From: Tichowtungia sp964398915
Lineage (GTDB): Bacteria > Verrucomicrobiota > Kiritimatiellia > Kiritimatiellales > Tichowtungiaceae
Direction of reading: 5' to 3'
DNA: 64,000 bases
NCBI GenBank assembly: GCA_964398915.1
Contig: CAYNOR010000002.1
Location: 186,001 to 250,000 of the forward strand
Notes under the pieces: model-generated
What the model saw: only the letters and a program-made list of their open reading frames with translations
The model's database searches: none
What the model was told of the DNA's origin: nothing
Shown here: positions 1 to 7,562 of the stretch, piece by piece
Layout: each line of letters begins with the position of its first letter
How positions within the stretch are numbered: position 1 is the first letter of the stretch
Made by a program: the position numbers and the translations under genes

Positions 1-215
1 TGAAGAAGATCAGCGACGTTTTCAGATTTGTGTCCGGAAATATCCACACCCGCCTCGGCCATCACTTTAACAGCGTTCAGATTGAGTCCATGGGTTTCGA
101 TACCCGCCGACCAGGATTCGATCAGATCGCTCTTCAGAGCGTTCGCCCAGCCCTCGGCCATTTGGCTCCGGCAGGAATTTCCGGTGCAAAGAAAGAGTAT
201 TTTCAGTTTTCTCAT
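1..215 (-). CDS. arsC: Arsenate reductase, thioredoxin-coupled low-molecular-weight phosphatase type (partial)
   Basis: The reading frame starts at the ATG at 215 and runs off the left edge, so only the first 71 codons are seen. The N-terminus reads MRKLKILFLCTGNSCRSQMA, which holds the C-x5-R phosphate-binding loop (CTGNSCR) of the LMW-PTP/ArsC fold, followed by the family's EGWA. The enzyme reduces arsenate to arsenite in the cytoplasm using thioredoxin-type electron donors. It is the last visible gene of a leftward operon that contains an ArsR regulator, a metalloid permease and two thioredoxin-fold proteins, which fits this job. The later resolving cysteines are outside the window. Confidence 0.88.
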   Translation of the reverse strand, partial: MRKLKILFLCTGNSCRSQMAEGWANALKSDLIESWSAGIETHGLNLNAVKVMAEAGVDISGHKSENVADLL

Positions 216-227
216 GATCAGTTCCTT

Positions 228-926
228 TTAATCCGTTGTGTAAACCAGATAGAGCCCGCCCATCAGTACCAGCAGTCCGCAGATTTTTTTAAGGATGATT
301 GAGCCTTTGGATTTCTCGCTCCAGTTCAGATAATGCTGAACCACTTCGGTGAACGTTCCAGCCAGCACAATGACCGCGCAGTGGCCGATGCCGTAAAGAA
401 AAAGCAGACTTCCGGCATACACCGGTTGTTCTGAACCCGCTTTAAAAACAATGCCAAGCAGCGGAGCCATGAAGGCGAAGGTGCAGGGGCCGAGAGCAAT
501 GCCGAAAAACAATCCGAGTATGAAAGCGGCCAGCGCGCCGCGCTGTTTTATTTTAACCTGACCGAGACCGCTTCCAGGTATTGGAATCACACCCAGCAAG
601 TGCAGGCCGACAACAAAGAAGATGAGCGCGATAAAATAATTCGCAGACGATCCAAGGTCGCCCATGATTCGTCCGGCGGCAGCGGTCAGTCCACCGATGG
701 CGGCGATAGTGACCAGAATGCCGGTTGAAAAAAGCAGTGAAATCAAAAACGCTCGTTTGGTTGAAATACGACCCTGCTCATCAATAAAACCGACAATCAG
801 CGGAATCGATGCGAGGTGGCAAGGGCTAAGCAGAATACTCAGAATGCCCCAGATGAACGCCGCGCTCAGTGCGATCAGCGGTGCGCTTTCCATCGCGCGC
901 GTTAGATTCGTGAACAGAGTTTCCAT
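228..926 (-). CDS. CcdA/DsbD-type transmembrane thiol-disulfide transporter
   Basis: A 232-residue protein with about six hydrophobic segments. It carries the two cysteine/proline motifs of the CcdA (DsbD beta-domain) family, SPCHLASIPLI near residue 35 and GPCTFAFMAPLLG near residue 147. Family members move electrons from cytoplasmic thioredoxin across the inner membrane to periplasmic thiol proteins. It lies 12 bp upstream of arsC and downstream of a membrane-anchored thioredoxin-like protein that could be its partner. An alternative start at codon 12 (893) is possible because no strong ribosome-binding site precedes 926. Its job in an arsenic cluster (reductant delivery) is an inference. 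Confidence 0.85.
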   Translation of the reverse strand: METLFTNLTRAMESAPLIALSAAFIWGILSILLSPCHLASIPLIVGFIDEQGRISTKRAFLISLLFSTGILVTIAAIGGLTAAAGRIMGDLGSSANYFIALIFFVVGLHLLGVIPIPGSGLGQVKIKQRGALAAFILGLFFGIALGPCTFAFMAPLLGIVFKAGSEQPVYAGSLLFLYGIGHCAVIVLAGTFTEVVQHYLNWSEKSKGSIILKKICGLLVLMGGLYLVYTTD

Positions 927-1017
927 AAAAATTCTTTTCTACCAAGGAATACTCGGATTACACGGAAATGGAAGACCCGATCCGGTTTCTGTGTATTCGG
1001 TGTGTTCCGTGGTTCAA

Positions 1018-1446
1018 TTACAGTTTAATTCCCAGTTCTTTCCACTTGGCGAGAATGTCTTCTTTGGCGAAGAAGCCCTCATGCCGGAACAGTTCCTTCC
1101 CTTCGGCATCGTAAAAAATCTGCGTCGGGATCATCCGGATGCCGTACTGCTCGCCGGCCTGTTTGTTTTCCCAAACGTCAATGAATACGACCTCCAGCTT
1201 TCCGGCATAGGTTGTTTTCAGTTCATCTAGGACTGAGGTCATCATCTTGCAAGAAGTACATTTACCGGCACCCAGATCGAGCAGGCGGGGCAGGGGTTTC
1301 TGCGCAGGAGCTTCACAGACTGCCGTATCGGTCGGCGGACAAACGCCGCCAGCGCAGACAAAGCCTTGCCGTTTTTTGTGTTCCACAATGAAGACAACTG
1401 CACCGATCAGGGCGATCACGATGAGCAACTTATGCCATTTGTTCAT
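1018..1446 (-). CDS. Membrane-anchored thioredoxin-fold protein
   Basis: 142 residues. An N-terminal uncleaved signal/anchor (LLIVIALIGAVVFIV, about residues 7-21) is followed by a Cys-rich linker (CAGGVCPPTDTAVC) and a thioredoxin domain with a CTSC active site near residue 64 and the cis-Pro motif MIPTQIF. The domain should face the periplasm, where the neighbouring CcdA-type protein could reduce it. The start overlaps the stop of the preceding thioredoxin gene by 4 bp, so translation is probably coupled. The substrate is unknown. Confidence 0.82.
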   Translation of the reverse strand: MNKWHKLLIVIALIGAVVFIVEHKKRQGFVCAGGVCPPTDTAVCEAPAQKPLPRLLDLGAGKCTSCKMMTSVLDELKTTYAGKLEVVFIDVWENKQAGEQYGIRMIPTQIFYDAEGKELFRHEGFFAKEDILAKWKELGIKL

Positions 1447-1673
1447 TTGAGTAGTCCTTTTATTTCTTCGACTGAAAGCAGTTTTCCAACGGATTTGACG
1501 GTGCCGTCCACCGCCAGTGCCGGAGTCATCATCACGCCGAATTTCATAATATTGTTAATCTGCGTAACTTTTTCGATCTCGGCATCGAGTCCGAGAGCCT
1601 TTACGGCCTCTTCGGCGTGCTGTGTGAGCTGTTTGCATTTCGGACATCCTGTACCCAGAATTTGAATTTTCAT
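1443..1673 (-). CDS. Small redox-active disulfide protein (MTH895/TM0996 thioredoxin family)
   Basis: 76 residues, glutaredoxin-sized. It has a CPKC active site at residues 10-13 (GTGCPKCKQL) and the cis-proline stretch MMTPALAVDG. These small thioredoxins recur next to ArsP-like permeases and ArsR regulators in bacteria and archaea. It overlaps both its upstream neighbour (1670-1673) and its downstream neighbour (1443-1446) by 4 bp, so it sits in a tightly coupled operon. A role as electron donor to ArsC is plausible but inferred. Confidence 0.85.
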   Translation of the reverse strand: MKIQILGTGCPKCKQLTQHAEEAVKALGLDAEIEKVTQINNIMKFGVMMTPALAVDGTVKSVGKLLSVEEIKGLLK

Positions 1674-1894
1674 TTTGTGGTCTCCTGTGTTTCTTTCATG
1701 CGGCTTTCGGCAAACTCATCCATGTGCTTGTCGCCGGAAGCCCGTATGTCTTTGGCCAGTTGAATAATCCCTTGGATCTGTTCGTCAGGGATTCCAAGTT
1801 TTTGAGCCTGCTTGAAATGATATGTAAAGCACGGCTGACATTTTCCTGCCACAGCGGCGGCAATCGCCGCAAGTTCTCTGGTTTGTTCGTCCAT
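1670..1894 (-). CDS. AhpD/carboxymuconolactone decarboxylase-like protein
   Basis: About 74 residues from the ATG at 1894 (MDEQTRELAAIAAAVAGKCQ). The start is preceded by AGGAG ten bases upstream; a longer start at 1924 would overlap the permease gene. The motif GKCQPCFTYHFKQA carries the CxxC-x3-H pattern of AhpD-like peroxidase/disulfide proteins. It is one of several thiol-redox genes in this ars-type operon. Substrate and reaction are unknown. Confidence 0.7.
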   Translation of the reverse strand: MDEQTRELAAIAAAVAGKCQPCFTYHFKQAQKLGIPDEQIQGIIQLAKDIRASGDKHMDEFAESRMKETQETTK

Positions 1895-1907
1895 AAGTTG
1901 AATTCTC

Positions 1908-3206
1908 CTAGGGAAGCATTCCAAAAAGCATTCCTGAAATTGTAGCCATGACGATCACGAGCGAAACAAACACCACGGTCTTTTTTGTACCAAGTATGGT
2001 GCGAATGACGAGCATGCTCGGCAGGCTTAGTGCCGGGCCGGCCAGCAGTAACGCGAGTGCCGGGCCTTTGCCCATGCCGCTTCCGATCAGTCCTTGAAGG
2101 ATCGGCACCTCGGTGAGCGTGGCAAAATACATGAAGGCTCCGGCGAACGAGGCAATAAAGTTGGCGCGCAGCGAATTTCCGCCAACCGCTGTAGCGACCC
2201 ACTCAGATGGAATGAGTCCTTCATAGCCGACGCGTCCGAGCAACGCCCCGGCCACCAGCACGCCGATCAGCAGTAGCGGCAGGATCTGTTTGGCAAAACC
2301 CCAAGACGATAAAAACCATTCGCCTGCTTCGCCTTTGTCCGTGCTGGTAAACGCCGATAGACCGATTGCACCGGCGGCAAACGCCACCATCGGTTGTTCG
2401 GGGAATACAATGGCCAGCGCGGTGACGGGTAGGGCGGTCAGTGCAACTTTCCACCATTTGATTCCGAACCACAGCACCAGCATCAAGCCCAGTGCCGATG
2501 CGAAAACAGCGGTGACCGTCCATTTAGCGGAAAAGATCGCCGCCCAAAGCCCGGTTTCTATGTCCGGTTTACCCCAGTTGGCAAAAACCAGAATGCCGAC
2601 CATCGAGGCGAAATAGAGGCCATTCTGCCAGAGAGGACGTTTAACCTCTTCCTCCGGCATCAGCAGTTGCGCTGCCGCCTTTTCCTGCTCTTCTTTACGG
2701 AAAATCAAATGCATCAGCAGGCCGATGATCACGCTGAACGCCACCGCGCCGACGGCGCGGGCGATGCCGAGCTGTGCACCCAGTACGCGGGCGGTCAGAG
2801 CGATGGCGAGAATATTGATGGCCGGGCCGGAATAGAGAAAAGCGGATGCCGGTCCGAGACCCGCGCCCATGCGGTAAATGCCTGCGAAGAGCGGCAGCAC
2901 CGTGCAGGAGCAGACCGCCAGAATGGTTCCGGACACGGCAGCCACACCGTAGGCCAGTACTTTATTGGCTTTGGCACCGAGATATTTCATCACCGAGGCC
3001 TGACTGACAAAAACCGCAATGGCTCCGGCGATAAAAAAAGCGGGGATCAGGCAAAGCAGGACGTGCTCGCGCGCGTACCATTTCACCAGATGAAACGATT
3101 CGAGGATGGCGTTGTCAAATCGCGCCGACCCGACCGGCAGATAAAAACAGCCGAGGAACACCGCAACAATCACCGCCAGCTTTTTCCATTCAGTTTTCCA
3201 ATTCAT
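1908..3206 (-). CDS. ArsP/DUF318-family metalloid permease
   Basis: A 432-residue polytopic membrane protein with roughly ten hydrophobic segments. The CSCTVLPLFAGIY motif near residue 98 and the later segment GPALALLLAGPALSLPSML match the two halves of the ArsP_1 (DUF318, YraQ-like) permease family. Relatives export methyl- or organo-arsenicals, or are annotated as Cu/Zn effluxers. Placement behind arsR and in front of arsC favours an arsenical or metalloid substrate. The exact substrate cannot be read from sequence. Confidence 0.82.
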   Translation of the reverse strand: MNWKTEWKKLAVIVAVFLGCFYLPVGSARFDNAILESFHLVKWYAREHVLLCLIPAFFIAGAIAVFVSQASVMKYLGAKANKVLAYGVAAVSGTILAVCSCTVLPLFAGIYRMGAGLGPASAFLYSGPAINILAIALTARVLGAQLGIARAVGAVAFSVIIGLLMHLIFRKEEQEKAAAQLLMPEEEVKRPLWQNGLYFASMVGILVFANWGKPDIETGLWAAIFSAKWTVTAVFASALGLMLVLWFGIKWWKVALTALPVTALAIVFPEQPMVAFAAGAIGLSAFTSTDKGEAGEWFLSSWGFAKQILPLLLIGVLVAGALLGRVGYEGLIPSEWVATAVGGNSLRANFIASFAGAFMYFATLTEVPILQGLIGSGMGKGPALALLLAGPALSLPSMLVIRTILGTKKTVVFVSLVIVMATISGMLFGMLP

Positions 3207-3222
3207 TATTTTCCTTTTCCTC

Positions 3223-3456
3223 TTACCAACTCATCCGGCGCGTGCCGGTACAGGGTTGCAGCAACTCGTCCACGGCATGTTGAGGACAGGCAGGTTTACA
3301 CTTTAGACATCCCGAGCACTGGTAAAAATCGATCCACGGCTTGTCCTGAACACTTTCGCGGATGATGGCATTCCGGTCACACGTCGCGATAACAGCACAC
3401 TCCGGACAGTTAATGCATAGATCAGGCTTGATGATGGCACGCTTCATATTACCCAT
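3223..3456 (-). CDS. Small 2[4Fe-4S] ferredoxin-like protein
   Basis: 77 residues (or 74 from a second ATG at 3447). Two cysteine clusters are visible: CINCPECAVIATC near the N-terminus and CSGCLKCKPACP, a classic CxxCxxCxxxCP cluster. It is probably a cytoplasmic electron carrier. It lies between arsR and the permease and 17 bp before the permease start. No good ribosome-binding site distinguishes the two starts. Confidence 0.72.
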   Translation of the reverse strand: MGNMKRAIIKPDLCINCPECAVIATCDRNAIIRESVQDKPWIDFYQCSGCLKCKPACPQHAVDELLQPCTGTRRMSW

Positions 3457-3557
3457 TCAAAGTTTTAGGCGGTGATTTCTTCCAACTCCCATTATTCTGC
3501 CCTTAATTATTCTGATAAAATTCTTCACTTTATGGCTTTGGTTGCGGCCATACGCTC

Positions 3558-3884
3558 TCAATGTTTGCATGAGGTAATTTTTACCAGGGCTTTGCGGTCG
3601 GCTTTGATACCGGAGTCGGTTTGCAGTTCGGTTTCCAACCATTGGAAAAGCGGGGCAGGGAACGTATCGGTCAGCCGGTAATGAACCCATCGTCCGGCTT
3701 TGCGGCTTTGAACCAGACCGGAGCGGATCAGCAGTCCCATGTGGCGGGAGGCCGTGGCACCGGTCACTTCAAGGAGTTCAATGATGTGGCAGGCGCAGAG
3801 TTCTTCATGATTCATCAGCGCCGCAACCACCCGGAGACGGTTTCGGTCGGAAAGAGCTTTCATGGCGTTCAGTGGTTTATTCAT
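3558..3884 (-). CDS. arsR: ArsR-family metalloid-responsive repressor
   Basis: 108 residues from the ATG at 3884 (MNKPLNAMKALSDRNRLRVV). The winged-helix core contains EELCACHIIELLEV, the helix that in ArsR/SmtB proteins carries the arsenite-sensing cysteine pair (ELCVCD in the classical protein), and ATASRHMGLLIRSGLV as recognition helix. A longer in-frame ORF reaches 4112, but the conserved domain starts at 3884. It heads the leftward ars-like operon and likely represses its own promoter, where an inverted repeat sits between the -35 and -10. Confidence 0.9.
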   Translation of the reverse strand: MNKPLNAMKALSDRNRLRVVAALMNHEELCACHIIELLEVTGATASRHMGLLIRSGLVQSRKAGRWVHYRLTDTFPAPLFQWLETELQTDSGIKADRKALVKITSCKH

Positions 3885-3890
3885 GCCGCC

Positions 3891-3920
3891 TTTATACTTA
3901 GTCGTTTGGCTAAGTGTCAA
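3891..3920 (-). promoter_or_regulatory. arsR operon promoter with overlapping operator
   Basis: Read on the minus strand, a perfect -35 hexamer TTGACA (3915-3920) is followed after 18 bp by TATAAA (3891-3896). The spacer contains an inverted repeat ACTTAG-N8-CTAAGT (arms 3896-3901 and 3910-3915), the layout expected for an ArsR operator that occludes RNA polymerase. The -10 ends only 6 bp before the ATG at 3884, so the transcript would begin at or very near the start codon (leaderless), or translation starts further in, for example codon 8. Confidence 0.7.
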
Positions 3921-3975
3921 ACTGTTTGTCGGGAAGTTTTTCCAACGAATGACAAAAAGCAGCGAATGGGTACAA

Positions 3976-4074
3976 GGTGGAGCACGATCTCCGAGCGTGC
4001 TTACTTGTCCGCCGCCGGAGGGAAACGCGCCCGACCCTCTTCGGTGAACTCGGAACAGGCGGTCGCGTTCCACC
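3976..4074. repeat. 99-bp intergenic element with 11-bp imperfect terminal inverted repeats
   Basis: The region between the divergent arsR and DUF262 genes is bounded by GGTGGAGCACG (3976-3986) and CGCGTTCCACC (4064-4074), which are inverted repeats with 9 of 11 positions matching. Internal short palindromes include GCACG/CGTGC near 3982-3999. No ORF is convincing inside. It resembles a small non-autonomous repeat (REP or MITE class). Whether other copies exist in the genome cannot be seen here. Confidence 0.45.
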
Positions 4075-4173
4075 AAAACCTGCCTCTTTCCGTCCTTTTC
4101 ATTGACGCGCAATAAGTTGACGACTAGGCTGGCGGGTAAAATTACCGTTTGCAGAGAACTTTAAGGATAAATC

Positions 4174-6297
4174 ATGAAAGCCACCGAAGCCAAACTCCTC
4201 GATTTTCTAAAGAAATCGCCCCAGTTCGTTATCCCCATCTATCAACGCACCTATTCGTGGACGGAGAAGGAATGTCGTCAGCTTTGGGACGACATCGTGC
4301 GGTGCGGAAGCAGCGACAAAATCGCCGTGCATTTCGTCGGCTCAATTGTCTATGTGGAAAGTGGTCTGTCCCAAGTAACGCATCAGGCCCCACTTTTGGT
4401 CATCGACGGGCAGCAACGCCTCACCTCGGTATCGTTGTTGCTGGCGGCACTGGCCAAGGCTGTGGGCGACACAGAACCCTTCGATGGCTTTTCGCAGCGG
4501 AAGATTAAAAATTACTATTTGCTCAACCCAGAAGAAGTCGGCGAGAGACATTTTAAACTGTTGCTCTCGCAGACAGATAAGTCATCGCTCACAGCAATCG
4601 TTGGGGACGAGGAGGAACCGCACCAGCCGTCGTTGCGCATCACGGGAAACTACGGGATGTTTGAGAGTTGGATCAAAGAGGAGAAAGTGGATCTTGCGGC
4701 ACTGTGCAAGGGTCTGGCAAAGCTGGTGGTGGTGGACATCGCTCTGACTCGCGACCAAGACAATCCGCAACTTATTTTCGAGAGTATGAACTCGACGGGC
4801 AAGGAGTTGAGTCAGGCAGATCTCATCCGAAACTTCATACTGATGGGGCTAGAGCCGGTGCTGCAAACACGGCTTTACGAGCAGTTCTGGCGACCGATGG
4901 AGCTGGATTTTGGACAGGAAGCCTACGGCACGCACTTCGATGGTTTCATGCGACATTATTTGACGGTGATGACTGGCGATATCCCAAATATCAATGCGGT
5001 TTACGATGCCTTTAAGAGCCATGCACGAATTTCGCGATCCAACTTTGCGGACGACAAGAGTCATATTGAAAGCCTCGTTCGCGAAATCCGCGACTACGCT
5101 CGCCATTTCTGCGCTATGGCACTGGGTAGCGAACCGGATACCGACCTCAAGCTTGCTTTTCATGATCTGCGAGAATTGAAAGTGGACGTGGCCTATCCGT
5201 TCCTTCTGGAGCTGTATCATGACTACAAAGCCGAACTGCTCTCGAAGTCTGACTTGTTGTTGAGCGTGCGGCTTATTGAGGCGTATGTATTCCGCCGCGC
5301 CATCTGTGCTATTCCCACGAACTCGATGAACAAAACGTTTTCGACGTTCACCAAAGCACTAAAGAAGGATCGTTATTTTGAAAGCATTCAGGCGCACTTT
5401 CTTGGGTTGCCATCCTACCGCCGCTTCCCATCCGATGACGAGTTCCGCCGCGATATGCAGACGCGCGATCTCTACAATTTTCGTAGTCGAAGCTACTGGC
5501 TGCGCCGTCTGGAAAATTATGGGCGTAAAGAGCGCGTGGCGGTGGATGAATACACGATCGAGCACATTCTCCCTCAGAACGAAAATCTTTCAGCCAAGTG
5601 GCTCGACGCACTGGGAACTGACTGGCAGCGTATTCAACAAACGTGGTTGCATACGCTCGGTAATCTCACGCTCACCGCCTATAACAGCGACTACAGCGAC
5701 CGTGCCTTTATTGAAAAGCGCGACATGCCGGACGCTCCAGAAAAAGGGTTAAAGCAAAGTCCTCTCAAGCTGAATCAAGGGCTGGGTAGTCTGGAGACAT
5801 GGAACGAGGAGACCATCAAAGCCCGCGCCAGCAAATTTGCCGAAATCGGAGTTGGCGTTTGGCCCTCACCGAAGCTTCAACAAGATATTCTGGATGCCTA
5901 CCGACCTAAAGATGAAGGGGATACAGAATACACCATCGCCGATCATCCAAATCTACTCACGCCGACTATGGGTACACTATTCGATGCGTTCCGAAAAGCG
6001 GTGCTCGCACTCGACCCGTGTGTGAACGAGGAATTTCTCAAGCTTTATGTCGCCTTCAAGGCCGAGACCAACTTTGTGGATGTCGTTCCACAAGCCAAGC
6101 GGTTGCGCATCTCGCTCAACATGCGCTATACCGAGATAAATGATCCAAAGGGGCTTTGTAAGGATGTCACAGGTATTGGCCGGTGGGGGAACGGTGACGT
6201 AGAAATCGGGCTCTCAACTCTTGATGAGTTGCCATATGTCCTCGGGCTGGTCCGTCAATCACTTGAACTGCAACTTGGAAATGGCGGTGAGATATGA
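4174..6297 (+). CDS. GmrSD-like DUF262/DUF1524 protein (putative modification-dependent restriction)
   Basis: 707 residues. The N-terminal DUF262 (ParB/GmrS-like) domain shows IPIYQRTYSW near residue 23 and IDGQQRLTSVSLLLAAL near residue 75. The middle holds an HNH-type DUF1524 (GmrD) motif, EHILPQNENLSAKW and HTLGNLTLTAYNS. The C-terminal ~100 residues (LRISLNMRY to LPYVLGLVRQSLE) resemble DUF5655. Fused GmrS-GmrD proteins cleave DNA with modified cytosines (type IV restriction). AAGGA eight bases before the ATG supports the start. Target specificity is unknown. Confidence 0.82.
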   Translation: MKATEAKLLDFLKKSPQFVIPIYQRTYSWTEKECRQLWDDIVRCGSSDKIAVHFVGSIVYVESGLSQVTHQAPLLVIDGQQRLTSVSLLLAALAKAVGDTEPFDGFSQRKIKNYYLLNPEEVGERHFKLLLSQTDKSSLTAIVGDEEEPHQPSLRITGNYGMFESWIKEEKVDLAALCKGLAKLVVVDIALTRDQDNPQLIFESMNSTGKELSQADLIRNFILMGLEPVLQTRLYEQFWRPMELDFGQEAYGTHFDGFMRHYLTVMTGDIPNINAVYDAFKSHARISRSNFADDKSHIESLVREIRDYARHFCAMALGSEPDTDLKLAFHDLRELKVDVAYPFLLELYHDYKAELLSKSDLLLSVRLIEAYVFRRAICAIPTNSMNKTFSTFTKALKKDRYFESIQAHFLGLPSYRRFPSDDEFRRDMQTRDLYNFRSRSYWLRRLENYGRKERVAVDEYTIEHILPQNENLSAKWLDALGTDWQRIQQTWLHTLGNLTLTAYNSDYSDRAFIEKRDMPDAPEKGLKQSPLKLNQGLGSLETWNEETIKARASKFAEIGVGVWPSPKLQQDILDAYRPKDEGDTEYTIADHPNLLTPTMGTLFDAFRKAVLALDPCVNEEFLKLYVAFKAETNFVDVVPQAKRLRISLNMRYTEINDPKGLCKDVTGIGRWGNGDVEIGLSTLDELPYVLGLVRQSLELQLGNGGEI

Positions 6298-6323
6298 CAT
6301 CGGTGAAGTTGTAGGAGCCTGCC

Positions 6324-6413
6324 GTGGAAAAGGATAACAAACTGCAAATCCGCAACAGCACCGCCGAGATCATGATTTTTACCCGGCAGACGGGCGAGGA
6401 TGTAAAAGAATAG
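6324..6413 (+). pseudogene. RhuM N-terminal fragment (29 codons)
   Basis: A GTG-started frame preceded by AGGAG (6313-6317) encodes MEKDNKLQIRNSTAEIMIFT plus nine more residues and then stops at TAG (6411-6413), two bases before the ATG of the full RhuM gene. KLQIRNSTAE is the usual opening of RhuM-family proteins, whereas the downstream gene opens differently. This may be the remnant of a replaced or duplicated RhuM start, or a small translated leader that couples rhuM to the DUF262 gene. It is too short to be listed by normal gene callers. Confidence 0.55.
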
Positions 6414-6415
6414 CC

Positions 6416-7462
6416 ATGAACGAATCAAAACAACCGCAATCCAGCATCATTCTCTACCAGACAGAGGATGGTCGTACCCGCATCCAGTGTCGGTTTGAAG
6501 ATGAAACGGTGTGGCTGACACAAAAGCTGATGGCCGACCTTTTTCAAATCGGCGTGGGCACAGTGAATCACCATTTGAAAGCCATTTTTGCCGAGGGTGA
6601 GCTTCAGCCGGAGGCAACTATTCGACGTTATCGAATAGTTCAAAACGAGGGCATCCGCCAAATCGCCCGCGAGGTGGAGCACTATCATCTGAATGCCATC
6701 TTAGCCGTAGGCTACCGCGTGCGCAGCCATCGCGGCACGCAGTTCCGGCAATGGGCGACGGCGCGCTTGAGCGAGTATTTGGTGAAGGGCTTCACCATGG
6801 ACGATGAGCGGTTGAAGAATCCGCCCGGCAAAGGGCAGAAAGATTACTTCGACGAGCAATTGGAGCGCATTCGCGACATCCGCTCATCGGAGCGGCGTTT
6901 TTATCAGAAGGTGCTGGATATTTATGCGACGAGCGTGGATTACACGCCTAACACGGAGATGTCGCAGCAGTTTTTCGCCACGGTGCAGAACAAGATGCAC
7001 TGGGCGGCTCATGGTCAGACCGCAGCGGAAGTGATCCATGCGCGGGTGGATGCCGCCCTGCCGTTCATGGGCCTGAAGACGACACGGCCCGGCGGCATCA
7101 TTCGCAAAGAGGATGTGGCCATCGCCAAGAATTATCTCGATGCAGAGGAACTCGGCACACTGAACCGAATCGTGAACGCCTACATCGAGTTTGCCGAGTT
7201 GAGAGCCTTGCAACGCAAGGTGATGACGATGCGGGATTGGATCACGAAGCTGGATGAGTTCTTAAAGCTCTCCGAGCACGAATTGCTGAACCACGCAGGA
7301 AGAATTTCAGCCGAGCAGGCGAAGATGAAGGCAGAACTGGAGTATGATAGCTACCGCAAGTTAGCGGATGCGCAGCCCCGCCCGGTGGATGCCGATTTCG
7401 ATATGGCCGTGAAGCAACTGCCGAAGCCAACGGCGAAACCTCGAAAAAAGAAGCAACTATAA
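6416..7462 (+). CDS. RhuM-family protein
   Basis: 348 residues. The conserved core runs from VWLTQKLMADLFQIGVGTVN through QIAREVEHYHLNAILAVGYR, VRSHRGTQFRQWATARLSEY and YFDEQLERIRDIRSSERRFY, the pattern of the RhuM family. The N-terminal part resembles a DNA-binding KilA-N/BRO-like helix. RhuM genes are widespread in genomic islands and next to restriction systems; a biochemical function is not established. It follows the DUF262 gene on the same strand. The C-terminus ends in a basic tail (KPTAKPRKKKQL). Confidence 0.8.
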   Translation: MNESKQPQSSIILYQTEDGRTRIQCRFEDETVWLTQKLMADLFQIGVGTVNHHLKAIFAEGELQPEATIRRYRIVQNEGIRQIAREVEHYHLNAILAVGYRVRSHRGTQFRQWATARLSEYLVKGFTMDDERLKNPPGKGQKDYFDEQLERIRDIRSSERRFYQKVLDIYATSVDYTPNTEMSQQFFATVQNKMHWAAHGQTAAEVIHARVDAALPFMGLKTTRPGGIIRKEDVAIAKNYLDAEELGTLNRIVNAYIEFAELRALQRKVMTMRDWITKLDEFLKLSEHELLNHAGRISAEQAKMKAELEYDSYRKLADAQPRPVDADFDMAVKQLPKPTAKPRKKKQL

Positions 7463-7562
7463 TAACGTCCGCCTCACGTTCATTGCCTGCTTAAACTGAC
7501 AGAATCAGATTGCCCTAACAGCGGGTCGCCGCCTACAGTCTCCGCTCTATTTTTTACCCCGG

